This document shows, piece by piece, positions 18,619 through 27,086 of a stretch of 64,000 nucleotides of DNA. Position 1 is the first letter of the stretch. Every line of letters begins with the position of its first letter. Origin of the DNA: Lentzea kentuckyensis (GTDB lineage Bacteria; Actinomycetota; Actinomycetes; Mycobacteriales; Pseudonocardiaceae). Where the stretch lies: positions 19,323 to 83,322 of the forward strand of contig NZ_MUYM01000019.1 in NCBI RefSeq assembly GCF_002150765.1, in the 5' to 3' direction. The translations under genes were made by a program, and so were the position numbers. Under the pieces are notes generated by a model. That model was not told the origin of the DNA, ran no database searches, and worked only from the letters and a program-made list of their open reading frames with translations.

Positions 18619-19212
18619 CTAGTTGTGGCAGTCCTGGTTGTTGAGCGCGAGGAACGCCGCGGTGACCTTGCCCTGCTTGACCCCGAAGACGAACTGGGCG
18701 GACGGGTTGTTGTCGGCGACGGCGAAGTACGAGTAGTTCGGCTCCGTCGGCTGCAGGTTGGTGTACTCGGCCTTGAGCGTCGCCTCGGTCGCGCCGATGC
18801 CGACGCCGTCGGACGTCATGTCCGGGGTGAAGACGATGGACGCGACACCGAGCTTCGTGGACACCCAGACGTTCTGGTCGGTGCCGGTGATCTTGTGCAT
18901 CGTGCAGCTGTCGGCGGGCATGCCGCCTTCGAGAACGGGACCGATCAGCTTGACGTCGAGTGCCTGCTGGCGCGTCATGCCGAGCTTGAGGTCGCCATAG
19001 CCGAACGACCCGATCACCGCCTTGCCCGGCGGTAGAGGCGGGTTGGTCACGGTCTGGGTGATGACCTGGGTAGCCACCGACGGCGTGGTGGTGGTGGCAG
19101 TGCTGGATGAGGTGGACGTGGCTGTGTTGTTCGGCGCGGGCGTGGAGGTGCACGCGGCAATTCCAACGGTGGTGACAGCAATAGCGAGTGCGATCTTGAC
19201 TGCGTTCTTCAT
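18619..19212 (-). CDS. Secreted lipoprotein with Ser/Thr linker
   Basis: 197 aa. A lipoprotein signal peptide ends in GIAAC (C20), followed by a Thr/Ser-rich linker and a folded domain from about residue 65. The domain contains GDLKLGMTRQQAL and a C-terminal LNNQDCHN with two or more cysteines. It resembles the outer part of the membrane protein at 19384-20193 in order and spacing of motifs. Ribosome site GGGGGA precedes ATG 19212. Likely anchored on the outer face; function unknown. Confidence 0.78.
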   Translation of the reverse strand: MKNAVKIALAIAVTTVGIAACTSTPAPNNTATSTSSSTATTTTPSVATQVITQTVTNPPLPPGKAVIGSFGYGDLKLGMTRQQALDVKLIGPVLEGGMPADSCTMHKITGTDQNVWVSTKLGVASIVFTPDMTSDGVGIGATEATLKAEYTNLQPTEPNYSYFAVADNNPSAQFVFGVKQGKVTAAFLALNNQDCHN

Positions 19213-19336
19213 TTCAGTTCCCCCTTTGTTTTTCGGACACCCGTAAGACGCTGCCACCGCGTGGCGGTTGCAAAGTTGGTTGTCACAGAAAAGTCACGGC
19301 GAAGAGGTGTTTTCGACGCCCAAAAAGGGGACGCCA

Positions 19337-19370
19337 AAGTCCCGCCGCACCCCCAAGAGCGGCGGGACTT
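19337..19370 (-). terminator. Hairpin terminator after the sigma/anti-sigma operon
   Basis: AAGTCCCGCCGC (19337-19348) and GCGGCGGGACTT (19359-19370) form a perfect 12-bp stem with a 10-nt loop, 14 bp past the stop of the minus-strand gene at 19384. A T-tract appears only about ten bases later on that strand. Confidence 0.65.
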
Positions 19371-19383
19371 CAGCTGGATTCGA

Positions 19384-20193
19384 TTAGACGGATGAACAGT
19401 CGTTGTCGGCCAGGCGCATTCGGACCGTGGTCACGGTGGCGCCGTCGGTTTCGAAGACGTACGACCATTTGGGTGTCGCGGCCATAGGAACGACCACGTT
19501 CGAACCACTTTGTGTGGCGTTCGGATACGCGGTCTTCACGGCTTCCACCGTGGAACCGGCACCGATGTTCTTGGGTGTCTTGGCGTAACTCGCGAGCGTG
19601 ATCCGCACGATTCCCTTGACCGGCGAGATGATCACGGCGTTGTTGTCGGGCACCGACTTCGTGGCGTACGCCTTGCACCTGCCCTCCGGGTCGGCAGGGC
19701 CGCCCGGTTCGACCAGCGATCCGGTCGTCAGGGCCTCGGCCTCCTGCATCCCCAGCGCGAGTGAGCCGTAGCGGCCCGGTTGCGCCTCCGGGGTGGCGGG
19801 CGGTGGCGGGTTGCTCGAGCTCGCCTTGCCCGTGTTGCCGGGGTTGGGCTTGCCGGAGTTCGTGTTGCCGGGGTTCACCGGCGGATCGACGGTGACGGTG
19901 GCGGTCGAGGTGAACGTGCTGACCGTGACCGTCGTCTGCTGCGTCGAGGAGGTGGATGAAGCGGTCGGCAGCAGTGGGCCAGCCAGTTCGTCCGGGTTCG
20001 GCAGGTGCAGTTCGGTCAGACCGAGCCCGACTCCGGCCAGGGCCACCACGCCGAAGGCTCCCGCTATCGCGGTCCGTCGCCGGCGGCGCCGAGTGGCTCC
20101 GCGGACGATCGAGTCGGTCGCGTCCGGCGTGACGTGGAGTTCCAGCCGATCGTCGCTGAACAGTCTGCGCAGATCGTCGTCGAGGTCGTCCAC
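19384..20193 (-). CDS. Single-pass membrane anti-sigma-like protein with sensor domain
   Basis: 269 aa. An acidic cytoplasmic N-terminus (MDDLDDDLRRLFSDDRLEL) is followed by an Arg-rich stop (about 35-40), one transmembrane helix (41-60), a long Thr/Pro/Asn-rich linker and an outer domain with GSLALGMQEAEAL ending in NDCSSV. It starts 3 bp after the sigma-factor gene, the standard position of an anti-sigma factor, although no zinc-finger motif is seen. The outer domain appears related to the lipoprotein at 18619. Confidence 0.72.
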   Translation of the reverse strand: MDDLDDDLRRLFSDDRLELHVTPDATDSIVRGATRRRRRRTAIAGAFGVVALAGVGLGLTELHLPNPDELAGPLLPTASSTSSTQQTTVTVSTFTSTATVTVDPPVNPGNTNSGKPNPGNTGKASSSNPPPPATPEAQPGRYGSLALGMQEAEALTTGSLVEPGGPADPEGRCKAYATKSVPDNNAVIISPVKGIVRITLASYAKTPKNIGAGSTVEAVKTAYPNATQSGSNVVVPMAATPKWSYVFETDGATVTTVRMRLADNDCSSV

Positions 20194-20196
20194 TGG

Positions 20197-20730
20197 TCAG
20201 TCCTTTCCCAGGCGTGTCCGGAGACTCGCCATCGCCTTGCTGCTCTGGCTCTTGACCGTGCCGCACGAGATGCCGAGCGCGTTCGCGATCTCGGCTTCGG
20301 AGAGGTTCTCGTAGTAACGCAGCACGATCACCGCGCGCTGCCGTGGCGGCAGTTCGCGCAGGGCTTGCCAAAGCGGTTCGTTGTCGAGCCGGCTCAGCTC
20401 GGGCGGCACGGCGCCGGTTTCCGGGAACTCCGCCACGAGACTCTCGCGGCGGCGCCGGCGCCAGATGCTGATGTGCGTGTTGGCCATGGCACGACGGACG
20501 TATGCGAGCGGGTCGTCGCCTTTGCGCTGCACCGAGACCCAGCGCGAGCCGACCTTCTCCAGCACGGCCTGCACGAGGTCGGACGCGTCGTGCGGATTTC
20601 CGGTCAGTGCATGGCCATAACGCAGAAGTCCGGGCATGGACATGCGCACGAACTCCGCGAAATCCCCCACGGCTTCCGCTCTTCCCCCGCCGCTTTCGGC
20701 GGCCAACTCCAGTCTCAGCACCGCCGTCAC
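20197..20730 (-). CDS. SigE-family ECF RNA polymerase sigma factor
   Basis: 177 aa. Region 2 (DASDLVQAVLEKVGSRW) and region 4 (LPPRQRAVIVLRYYENLSEAEIANALGISCGTVKSQ) are typical of the short SigE/SACE-type ECF group of actinobacteria. GTG 20730 follows GGGGAGGGGGG. The membrane protein encoded 3 bp downstream is the presumed antagonist. Region 4 is very similar to that of the sigma at 29143-29634, so the two systems are related. Confidence 0.9.
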   Translation of the reverse strand: MTAVLRLELAAESGGGRAEAVGDFAEFVRMSMPGLLRYGHALTGNPHDASDLVQAVLEKVGSRWVSVQRKGDDPLAYVRRAMANTHISIWRRRRRESLVAEFPETGAVPPELSRLDNEPLWQALRELPPRQRAVIVLRYYENLSEAEIANALGISCGTVKSQSSKAMASLRTRLGKD

Positions 20731-20805
20731 GGCACACCCCCCTCCCCGAAGCGACTGGCTTCGAGGAGTTCACGCCCGGCCGTGCGGAACGGTTGCCCCA
20801 CTAAA

Positions 20806-21141
20806 TCACAGAACGGCAACTGCTTCCGGTAGAACGAACGAGCCGTCAGGCTCGCACGGGAAGTCGTGGGCCTCCAGCACCGCCGCGACCGGGATCTTCC
20901 CGTACACGTGCGGGAACCACAGCGGTGAGTCCGGCACGGCTTCCCAGCGCACCGGCACGTCGAGCAGCTTCGGGTCGATCACGAGCAACAGCAGCCCGCT
21001 CTGGCCGCGGTAGAACTTGCCGGCCGTCACGTGCACGACTCCGCGATCGGAGCAGTGCACGAACTCCTCGCCGTCCGGCGCGATCGAACCGGCCGACCGG
21101 GCCGCAGCCCAGCCGGCCGTCGAGATGATGTGCAGCAGCAC
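20806..21141 (-). CDS. DUF952 domain protein
   Basis: 111 aa. Conserved DUF952 elements are visible: FVHCSDRGVVHVTAGKFYRG and the closing region LWFPHVYGKIPV. The family is a small alpha/beta fold of unknown function found as single-domain cytosolic proteins. GTG 21141 has GGAG 10 nt upstream. It is not clearly linked to its neighbours. Confidence 0.83.
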   Translation of the reverse strand: MLLHIISTAGWAAARSAGSIAPDGEEFVHCSDRGVVHVTAGKFYRGQSGLLLLVIDPKLLDVPVRWEAVPDSPLWFPHVYGKIPVAAVLEAHDFPCEPDGSFVLPEAVAVL

Positions 21142-21179
21142 TTATCCACAGCTCCTTGTGGACAACCCTGTGGACAGAG

Positions 21180-22115
21180 TCATCGAAGCGTGATCTGACG
21201 GCCGCGCAGGCCGTCACGGGCACGACGCTCGGCGTCGCTCAGCGGCTCGTCGGAGGCCAGCGCCTCCAGCAAACGCTTGCCCAGCGCCTCGGCCGGGTCG
21301 GCCCACTCGCGGGCGTGCATCTCGCGGTCGAGGTCCCAGACCGGCACCAGCAGGCCGTGCGCGCGGAACGAACCGGCGTACCGCGAGCCCTCGCCCAGGT
21401 CCAGCTCACCGCGGGCGGCCAGGCGGGCCATCGCGGGCAGCAACTTCTCCTCGGGCTCGGGACGGACCCAGCGCAGGTGCGCCTTGTCGCCCGCGTCCAC
21501 CCAGTACGCGGCCTTCACGCCGGGAGCGTCGAGGCGTTCGGTCGGCAGGATCGCCGCGTTCGCCCGCTCCAGCGACAGCGCCACCTCACCGGTGGGCTCG
21601 GTGCCCTCTGGCATCCACCACACGAAGTCGGTGTGCAGCACGGGCGTGATCTCGGCATCGGTGTCGAGCAGGTCCTGCAGCCGGCCGGGGTTCTCGCCGC
21701 CGTCCGGGCCGACGACCGGCAGCACGTCACCGGTCTTGGCCTGCTGCGCCCACTGCAGCGCCCGCGCCAGGTCGCGGCTGATGTCACCGGAGCGCGTCTG
21801 CACCTGCAGACCCACGAACGGGACGTCGTCGCCGCGGATCAGCCCGGCGGCGGCCATCGGCAGCACCGTGGCGAGCGTGACCTCGCGACCGTCCTTGACC
21901 GGCAGCTTCGCGATCGCCGACGGCACGAACTCGCGCAGCGCGATCAGCTCGCACTCGGCGGCCAGGCCCTCGAACGGCCGGGACACGATCACGTCCGTCG
22001 CGCCACCGGGCGCGCCGTGGCAGGCCTTGTAGCGCTTGCCGGACCCGCACGGGCAGGGCTGCTTCGGGTTGATCCCGTCCTTCGGTGCGTCCTTGACCGC
22101 GGTCCGCTTGGCCAC
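21180..22115 (-). CDS. DUF5926 family protein with SEC-C zinc motif
   Basis: 311 aa. The N-terminal CPCGSGKRYKACHG (residues 21-34) is a SEC-C type metal-binding motif that binds Zn2+ and often contacts ribosomes or SecB-like partners. The remaining ~280 residues match the actinobacterial DUF5926 layout. GTG 22115 has GAGGAGGG upstream. Function unknown; the motif suggests a link to translation or protein export. Confidence 0.85.
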   Translation of the reverse strand: MAKRTAVKDAPKDGINPKQPCPCGSGKRYKACHGAPGGATDVIVSRPFEGLAAECELIALREFVPSAIAKLPVKDGREVTLATVLPMAAAGLIRGDDVPFVGLQVQTRSGDISRDLARALQWAQQAKTGDVLPVVGPDGGENPGRLQDLLDTDAEITPVLHTDFVWWMPEGTEPTGEVALSLERANAAILPTERLDAPGVKAAYWVDAGDKAHLRWVRPEPEEKLLPAMARLAARGELDLGEGSRYAGSFRAHGLLVPVWDLDREMHAREWADPAEALGKRLLEALASDEPLSDAERRARDGLRGRQITLR

Positions 22116-22141
22116 CTTGGCCCTCCTCGTGCTCAGGCTTG

Positions 22142-22882
22142 TCAGGTGGCCAAATTAGCCGTCAGCAGGCGGCGGGTGTACGCCGGGGCATTGGTCGCGA
22201 GGTAGCGGACCCCCAGGTCACGGCACAGCGCGACGTCCTCTGGGCTGTCCACCGTCCAGACGTACGTCTCGTGGCCCGCCCGCCTGGCCCGATCGACGTA
22301 ATCGGGGTCGTTGCGGAGCACGTGCACGCCGGGTCCGGTGTAGTCGGCGAACGACGGCAGCGCGCCGCCGCGGTATCGGCCGAGGCGGTCGAGCAGCAAC
22401 ACCGTGCGGATGTCCGGCGCCTGCTCCCGGAACGCCTTAACGGCCGTTGGCGAGAACGACATCATGACGATCTGCGCGTTGAGATCGTGCTTCTTCAGCG
22501 TCTCGACGAGCTTGCGCTCGACCTCGTTGCGATACCGGACCGGGTGCTTGGTCTCGACGAAGAGCTCCACATTGGTGCCCTTGACCAGCTCCAGCAGCTC
22601 GTCGAGCACGAGCAGCTCGGCCGGCTGACCGTGACGGTGCCAGCTGCCGTAGTCGTACTTCTGCAGCTCTTCGAGCGTGAGCGCACTGACCGTGCCACGG
22701 CCGTTCGACGTGCGAGTGAGCGTGCGGTCGTGCACACACACGATCTCGCCGTCCTTCGACAACCGGATGTCGCACTCCAGGCCGTCCGCACCCTCCTTCA
22801 CAGCCAGCTCGTAGGCGCCGATGGTGTGCTCGGGACGGTCGGTGGACGCACCACGGTGCGCGACGACGGAAGGTAGCTGCAC
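22142..22882 (-). CDS. Glycerophosphodiester phosphodiesterase, cytosolic type
   Basis: 246 aa. GDPD catalytic motifs are present: VVAHRGASTDRPEHT (His, Arg), LECDIRLSKDGEIVCVHD (Glu, Asp, His) and VETKHP (Glu). It hydrolyses glycerophosphodiesters to glycerol-3-phosphate and an alcohol. I place the start at GTG 22882: TATCGT lies 8 nt upstream, and the longer reading to 22924 uses AT-rich codons unlike the rest of the gene. A secreted homologue is encoded at 26052. Confidence 0.9.
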   Translation of the reverse strand: MQLPSVVAHRGASTDRPEHTIGAYELAVKEGADGLECDIRLSKDGEIVCVHDRTLTRTSNGRGTVSALTLEELQKYDYGSWHRHGQPAELLVLDELLELVKGTNVELFVETKHPVRYRNEVERKLVETLKKHDLNAQIVMMSFSPTAVKAFREQAPDIRTVLLLDRLGRYRGGALPSFADYTGPGVHVLRNDPDYVDRARRAGHETYVWTVDSPEDVALCRDLGVRYLATNAPAYTRRLLTANLAT

Positions 22883-22972
22883 AAGTACGAACGATAGTTC
22901 CTGCGCAACAATTTGAGTCATCAATCAAATGAGCGTGGACGAAACGCCGATCGCGACTTACCGTCCCGCCTT
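22883..22972. promoter_or_regulatory. Divergent leaderless promoters for GDPD and P450
   Basis: This AT-rich 90-bp gap has TATCGT on the minus strand (22891-22896) 8 nt before the GDPD start, and TACCGT on the plus strand (22959-22964) 8 nt before the P450 start. Neither gene has a Shine-Dalgarno. Confidence 0.5.
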
Positions 22973-24160
22973 GTGACGTTCGACCAGCGTGATCCCGCGT
23001 TCATCGCCGACCCGTACCCGGCCTTCGCCGCCCTGCGCGAAGCCGGTGAGGTGCATCACCACGAGCAGATGGATGTCGCGGTCGCCGTCTCGCACGCCGC
23101 CTGCTCGGCCGTGCTGCGACATCGCTCGCTCGGCCGCATCTGGTCGGACGTGAAGCCGGTGGAGCAGTTCATGTCGTTCAACCTCCTGCATCGCAACTCG
23201 CTGCTGGAGAACGAGCCGCCCACGCACACCCGCCTGCGCCGCCTGGTCGCCGCCGCGTTCGGCCGCGGCCACGTCGAGCGCCTGCGCCCGTGGGTCGCCG
23301 ACCTGGCGGACCGGCTGGTCGACGAGCTCGTTGCCCAGATCAAGGACCAGGGTCAGGCCGACCTGCTCGCCCACGTCGCCGCGCCGCTGCCGGTCGAGGT
23401 GATCGCCGAACTGCTCGGCGTCCCCGGCGAGGACCGCTACCTGCTGCAACCGTGGTCGAACGCCATCGTGAAGATGTACGAGTACGGCCTGCCCGCCGAA
23501 CAGCAGCAGGCCGCCGAACGCGCCGCCACCGAGTTCGTCGCCTACCTGCGCGAGCTGATCGCGCTGCGCCGCAAGAACCCCAGCTCGGACCTCGTCTCCG
23601 ACCTGGTCGCGGTCACCGACACCGACGGCGCCCGGCTCACCGAGGACGAACTGGTCGCCACCGCGGTGCTGCTGCTGATGGCAGGCCACGAAGCGACGGT
23701 GAACGTCATCGGCAACGGCGTCTACGCACTGATGCAGCACCGCTCGCAGTGGGAGCGCCTCTCGCCGTCGATGATGCCCACCGCCGTTGAAGAACTCATC
23801 CGCTACGACTCGCCGTTGCAGCTGTTCGAACGCACGGCCACCGAACGCGTCGAGATCGCCGGCCACGTCATCGAGCCCGGCGAGAAGATCGCCGCGCTGC
23901 TCGGTGCCGCCGCGCGCGACCCGTTGGTCTTCGAGAACCCGGACACGCTCGACGTCGGCCGTGAGAAGAACCAGCACCTCGGGTTCGGCATGGGCATCCA
24001 CTACTGCCTGGGTGCGCCGCTGGCCCGCATCGAGGTGGAGGCGGCGCTGTCCTCGTTGCACCGCAAGCTGCCCGGCGCGGTGCTGGCCGAGGAACCGAAC
24101 CGGCGTGCCGAGTTCGTGATCCGCGGCCTGCACTCACTGCCTCTCGGCAACGGTGCGTGA
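22973..24160 (+). CDS. Cytochrome P450
   Basis: 395 aa, normal for a soluble bacterial P450. The heme loop is FGMGIHYCLGAP (C345), the I-helix has AGHEAT (237-242) and the K-helix ExxR is E274-R277. The Thr of the I-helix supports O2 activation. GTG 22973 is chosen on the leaderless pattern; upstream codons are AT-rich. No ferredoxin or reductase gene adjoins it, so redox partners come from elsewhere and the substrate is unknown. Confidence 0.9.
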   Translation: MTFDQRDPAFIADPYPAFAALREAGEVHHHEQMDVAVAVSHAACSAVLRHRSLGRIWSDVKPVEQFMSFNLLHRNSLLENEPPTHTRLRRLVAAAFGRGHVERLRPWVADLADRLVDELVAQIKDQGQADLLAHVAAPLPVEVIAELLGVPGEDRYLLQPWSNAIVKMYEYGLPAEQQQAAERAATEFVAYLRELIALRRKNPSSDLVSDLVAVTDTDGARLTEDELVATAVLLLMAGHEATVNVIGNGVYALMQHRSQWERLSPSMMPTAVEELIRYDSPLQLFERTATERVEIAGHVIEPGEKIAALLGAAARDPLVFENPDTLDVGREKNQHLGFGMGIHYCLGAPLARIEVEAALSSLHRKLPGAVLAEEPNRRAEFVIRGLHSLPLGNGA

Positions 24161-24369
24161 CCGGCCGACCCGAGCACTTCGGCCAGTACATCGGCCTTTA
24201 ATGAGTCAGCACGGAGGCAGTTCACCGAGCGCGTGTTTACCCTGATGATTCGGCCCCGCTCGACCGTTGATCCTTGCAGCAACCTTCCCGCCCGGCCGCC
24301 AACCCGTCCATTGGACGTCGGCGCACGGTGCGGGGACCGCGCAGGCGTCCCAGCGCTGTGGAGAAAGCC

Positions 24370-26055
24370 ATGCGCAGACGTTTGATGATCGCGGGCGCCG
24401 CGGTGTCCGCATTCGTGCTCGGCCTGCTCGGACCCGCAGGCGTCGCCGTAGCCGGTCCGGTCGGTGTCGCAGCCGGTTTCGAGGACGACGACGCGAACCT
24501 CGCCCCGCAAGCATCGATCAACTTCGACTGGAACAGCTTCTCGCCCGCCACCTGGACGGGCACCGTCGGCACAAGAACCGCGAACAAGGTCACCTCCGGC
24601 TGGACCTTCACCGGCCTGGAGGACCGCCAGGCGACCACCTCCGACTCCGGCTTCGCCGGTGGCACCAAGCAGGACGACACCTGTCCGACCGTCGGCACGG
24701 CGAAGGCGTCCAACAAGGACGACCTCAAGCGCGTCTACGTCGCGAGCAAGACCGTCGGCACCAGTGTGTTCCTGACACTCGCGTGGGTGCGCATCCCGCA
24801 GAACACCACTTCGCCGTCCGCGCACGTGGCGTTCGAGTTCAACAAGGGCACGACGTCCTGCGGCGCGTCCGGGCTCGTGCAGCGGACCGCGGGCGACATG
24901 CTGATCGTCTACGACTTCGAGGGCGGCGGCACGCCGGTCCTGAAGCTGTCGCGCTGGATCACGTCCGGCAGCTGTGAGGTCGGCAGCAACTCCCCGCCGT
25001 GCTGGAGCGTCGCGACCACGCTGACCAGCGGTGTCGCCGAGGCCAAGGTCAACACTGCCGACCCGGCGCAGGACACTGTCGCGCCGGCGACCGAGACGCT
25101 CGGCCTGCACGAGTTCGGTGAGGCCGGCATCAACCTGACCGCCGCCGGCGTCTTCGCGCCCGGCGTGTGCGAGGGCTTCGGCAAGGCCTACGCGGTCAGC
25201 CGCAGCTCCGGCCAGTCGTCGACCGCGCAGATGAAGGACCTGGTCGGACCGGGCAACGTCAACATCCGCAACTGCGGTACCGCGGCCGTCACCAAGCTCG
25301 GCAGCGACGGCGGCAGCCAGGCCGGCGCCGTCTTCACGCTGTACAACGGCACCGGAACCGGCGGCACGGTCCGCGGCACCTGCACCGTGCAGGCGAACGG
25401 CTCGTGCACCCCGCAGTTCACCGACCTGCCCGTCGGCACCTACACCCTCGACGAGACAACGATTCCCGCCGGTTACGACAAGGATCCGACCCTGCCGTAC
25501 ACGTTCACCATCGCGGCAGGCGAGAACAAGTCGCTGACGTTCACCGACCCGGCCAATCCGGCGACCGTGAACGTGGCGAAGACGGACGACGCCGGCGCCG
25601 CGGTGCCAGGAGCGGTCTTCACGCTCTACAACGGCACTGGCACAAGCGGAACCGTGGTCGGCACCTGCACCACGGACGCCGCCGGTGTCTGCCAGCCGCC
25701 GTTCGCGAACCTGCCCGCGGGCACGTACACGATCGACGAGACGACCACCCCGACCGGCTACACGAAGGACTCGGACCTGCCAGAGACCTTCACCGTCGCA
25801 CGCGGCGAAACGAAGAACCTCGCGTACACGAACCCGAGGACCTTCAAGGTGATCGTGCTCGTCTGCCGTGAGGCCGACAGCTCGCTGTACCCGAGCGCGG
25901 TCACGATCGACGGTCAGGCCGCGGGCAACTCGCTGTCCTCGGCGCAGGCGACGTCGGCCGGATTGAGCGAAGCGGCGCTGTGCGGCATCACGACCGGCCA
26001 GCGCGGTGGTCTGCAGACCGGCAACCACTCCGCCAACCCCGTCGCGATCAACTAA
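24370..26055 (+). CDS. Secreted protein with two SpaA/prealbumin-like repeats
   Basis: 561 aa. A Sec signal peptide (about 1-30, ending AVAG) precedes a ~270-residue N-terminal domain with several cysteines, then two tandem SpaA-type repeats (about 306-395 and 398-490) each with GAVFTLYNGTGT and a PxGTYTxDETTxPxGY motif. These Ig-like domains occur in pilins and adhesins and may form isopeptide bonds. There is no LPXTG, hydrophobic tail or second anchor, so the protein seems to be released. The stop overlaps that of the convergent secreted GDPD. Confidence 0.8.
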   Translation: MRRRLMIAGAAVSAFVLGLLGPAGVAVAGPVGVAAGFEDDDANLAPQASINFDWNSFSPATWTGTVGTRTANKVTSGWTFTGLEDRQATTSDSGFAGGTKQDDTCPTVGTAKASNKDDLKRVYVASKTVGTSVFLTLAWVRIPQNTTSPSAHVAFEFNKGTTSCGASGLVQRTAGDMLIVYDFEGGGTPVLKLSRWITSGSCEVGSNSPPCWSVATTLTSGVAEAKVNTADPAQDTVAPATETLGLHEFGEAGINLTAAGVFAPGVCEGFGKAYAVSRSSGQSSTAQMKDLVGPGNVNIRNCGTAAVTKLGSDGGSQAGAVFTLYNGTGTGGTVRGTCTVQANGSCTPQFTDLPVGTYTLDETTIPAGYDKDPTLPYTFTIAAGENKSLTFTDPANPATVNVAKTDDAGAAVPGAVFTLYNGTGTSGTVVGTCTTDAAGVCQPPFANLPAGTYTIDETTTPTGYTKDSDLPETFTVARGETKNLAYTNPRTFKVIVLVCREADSSLYPSAVTIDGQAAGNSLSSAQATSAGLSEAALCGITTGQRGGLQTGNHSANPVAIN

Positions 26056-27020
26056 CGACGCGGATACCGCTTGGGGAGCTTGAACCCGCGCTCCTTCAGC
26101 ACCTTCCGCAAGCGATCCGGGTAGTCGGTGATCAGGCCGTCGATCCCGGTGTCGATCATCTCGTGCATCCGTGACTGCTCGTCCACGGTCCACGGGATGA
26201 CGGCGAGGCCCTGTCCGTGGGCTTCGGTGACCAGTTCCTTCGTGGTCATCGTGTGCACCGGGGACAGGGCCTTCGCGCCGAAACTGCGAACCGCTTTGGG
26301 AACGCTGCCGCCGAAGTCGTCCAGGTTCAGCCCGCCGGTCCACGGCGAGCCTGGCCGCAGGAACTCCGGCTGCGTCAGCGCCACCAGCGGGATGCGCGGC
26401 TCGACCTCGCGCACACGCATCAAGGTGCCCCAGTCGAACGACTGGATGGTCACGTTCGTCAGGAAGCCGGACCGGCGGATCTCGCGGACAGCGCGCTGCA
26501 CGAACTGTTCGCGCGGCGCGGTCTCGTGCGGCGCGGCGGCCTCGACCTTGGTCTCGATGTTGAAGCGGATGCCCCATGCGTGATGCCTGCGGGCCAGGTC
26601 GAAGAGCTCGGCCAGGGTGGGCATCCGGGCGCCCGGCGAGAGTTCCTGGTCCGGGTACTGCGACCAGCGCGTGCTGCCGCAGTCCAACGTCCGCACCTGC
26701 GCGAACGTCAGGTCCTTCACGTACTTGCCGGCGTAGGGGAACTCCGGATCGCCGGGGAACGCGGGCGCGGTGTCGAGGCACTTCGCCGGGTTCGTCTTCC
26801 GGTCGTGGGTGATGACCTCACGGCCGTCCTTGGTGATCTGGAGGTCGAGTTCCAGGGTCGTCACGCCGAGTTCGAGCGCCTTGCCGAACGCCTTGAGCGT
26901 GCTCTCCACGGTCAGGCCGATGCCACCGCGGTGAGCCTGGAGATCGAACTCCCTGTGGTGCGCCTGGGCGACGCCTGGTGTGGCCATTGCGATCACCAGA
27001 GCCCCGATGAGTGTCCGCAT
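26052..27020 (-). CDS. Secreted glycerophosphodiester phosphodiesterase
   Basis: 322 aa. The signal peptide ends near GVAQA-HH. GDPD motifs follow: LQAHRGGIGLTVEST, LELDLQITKDGREVITHD and NIETKVE. The enzyme should cleave extracellular glycerophosphodiesters, or possibly teichoic-acid-like polymers, to supply glycerol-phosphate. It is convergent with the SpaA-repeat gene, with overlapping stop codons. Confidence 0.88.
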   Translation of the reverse strand: MRTLIGALVIAMATPGVAQAHHREFDLQAHRGGIGLTVESTLKAFGKALELGVTTLELDLQITKDGREVITHDRKTNPAKCLDTAPAFPGDPEFPYAGKYVKDLTFAQVRTLDCGSTRWSQYPDQELSPGARMPTLAELFDLARRHHAWGIRFNIETKVEAAAPHETAPREQFVQRAVREIRRSGFLTNVTIQSFDWGTLMRVREVEPRIPLVALTQPEFLRPGSPWTGGLNLDDFGGSVPKAVRSFGAKALSPVHTMTTKELVTEAHGQGLAVIPWTVDEQSRMHEMIDTGIDGLITDYPDRLRKVLKERGFKLPKRYPRR

Positions 27021-27086
27021 CAGTCCAACCTGGCACTGACCCCGGACGCCGGGAAGGTCCTTGCGTACGAACGTCGCCTGAACAGA

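Noticed and set aside
24161..24369. Possible riboswitch in the 209-bp leader before the SpaA gene
   Set aside because: Only short GC-rich hairpins are visible, with no conserved core I can recognise.
24001..26781. A 926-codon open frame on the minus strand antisense to the SpaA gene
   Set aside because: It overlaps two genes with clear signal peptides and domains, and its composition is the Arg/Gly-rich pattern of GC-rich antisense frames.
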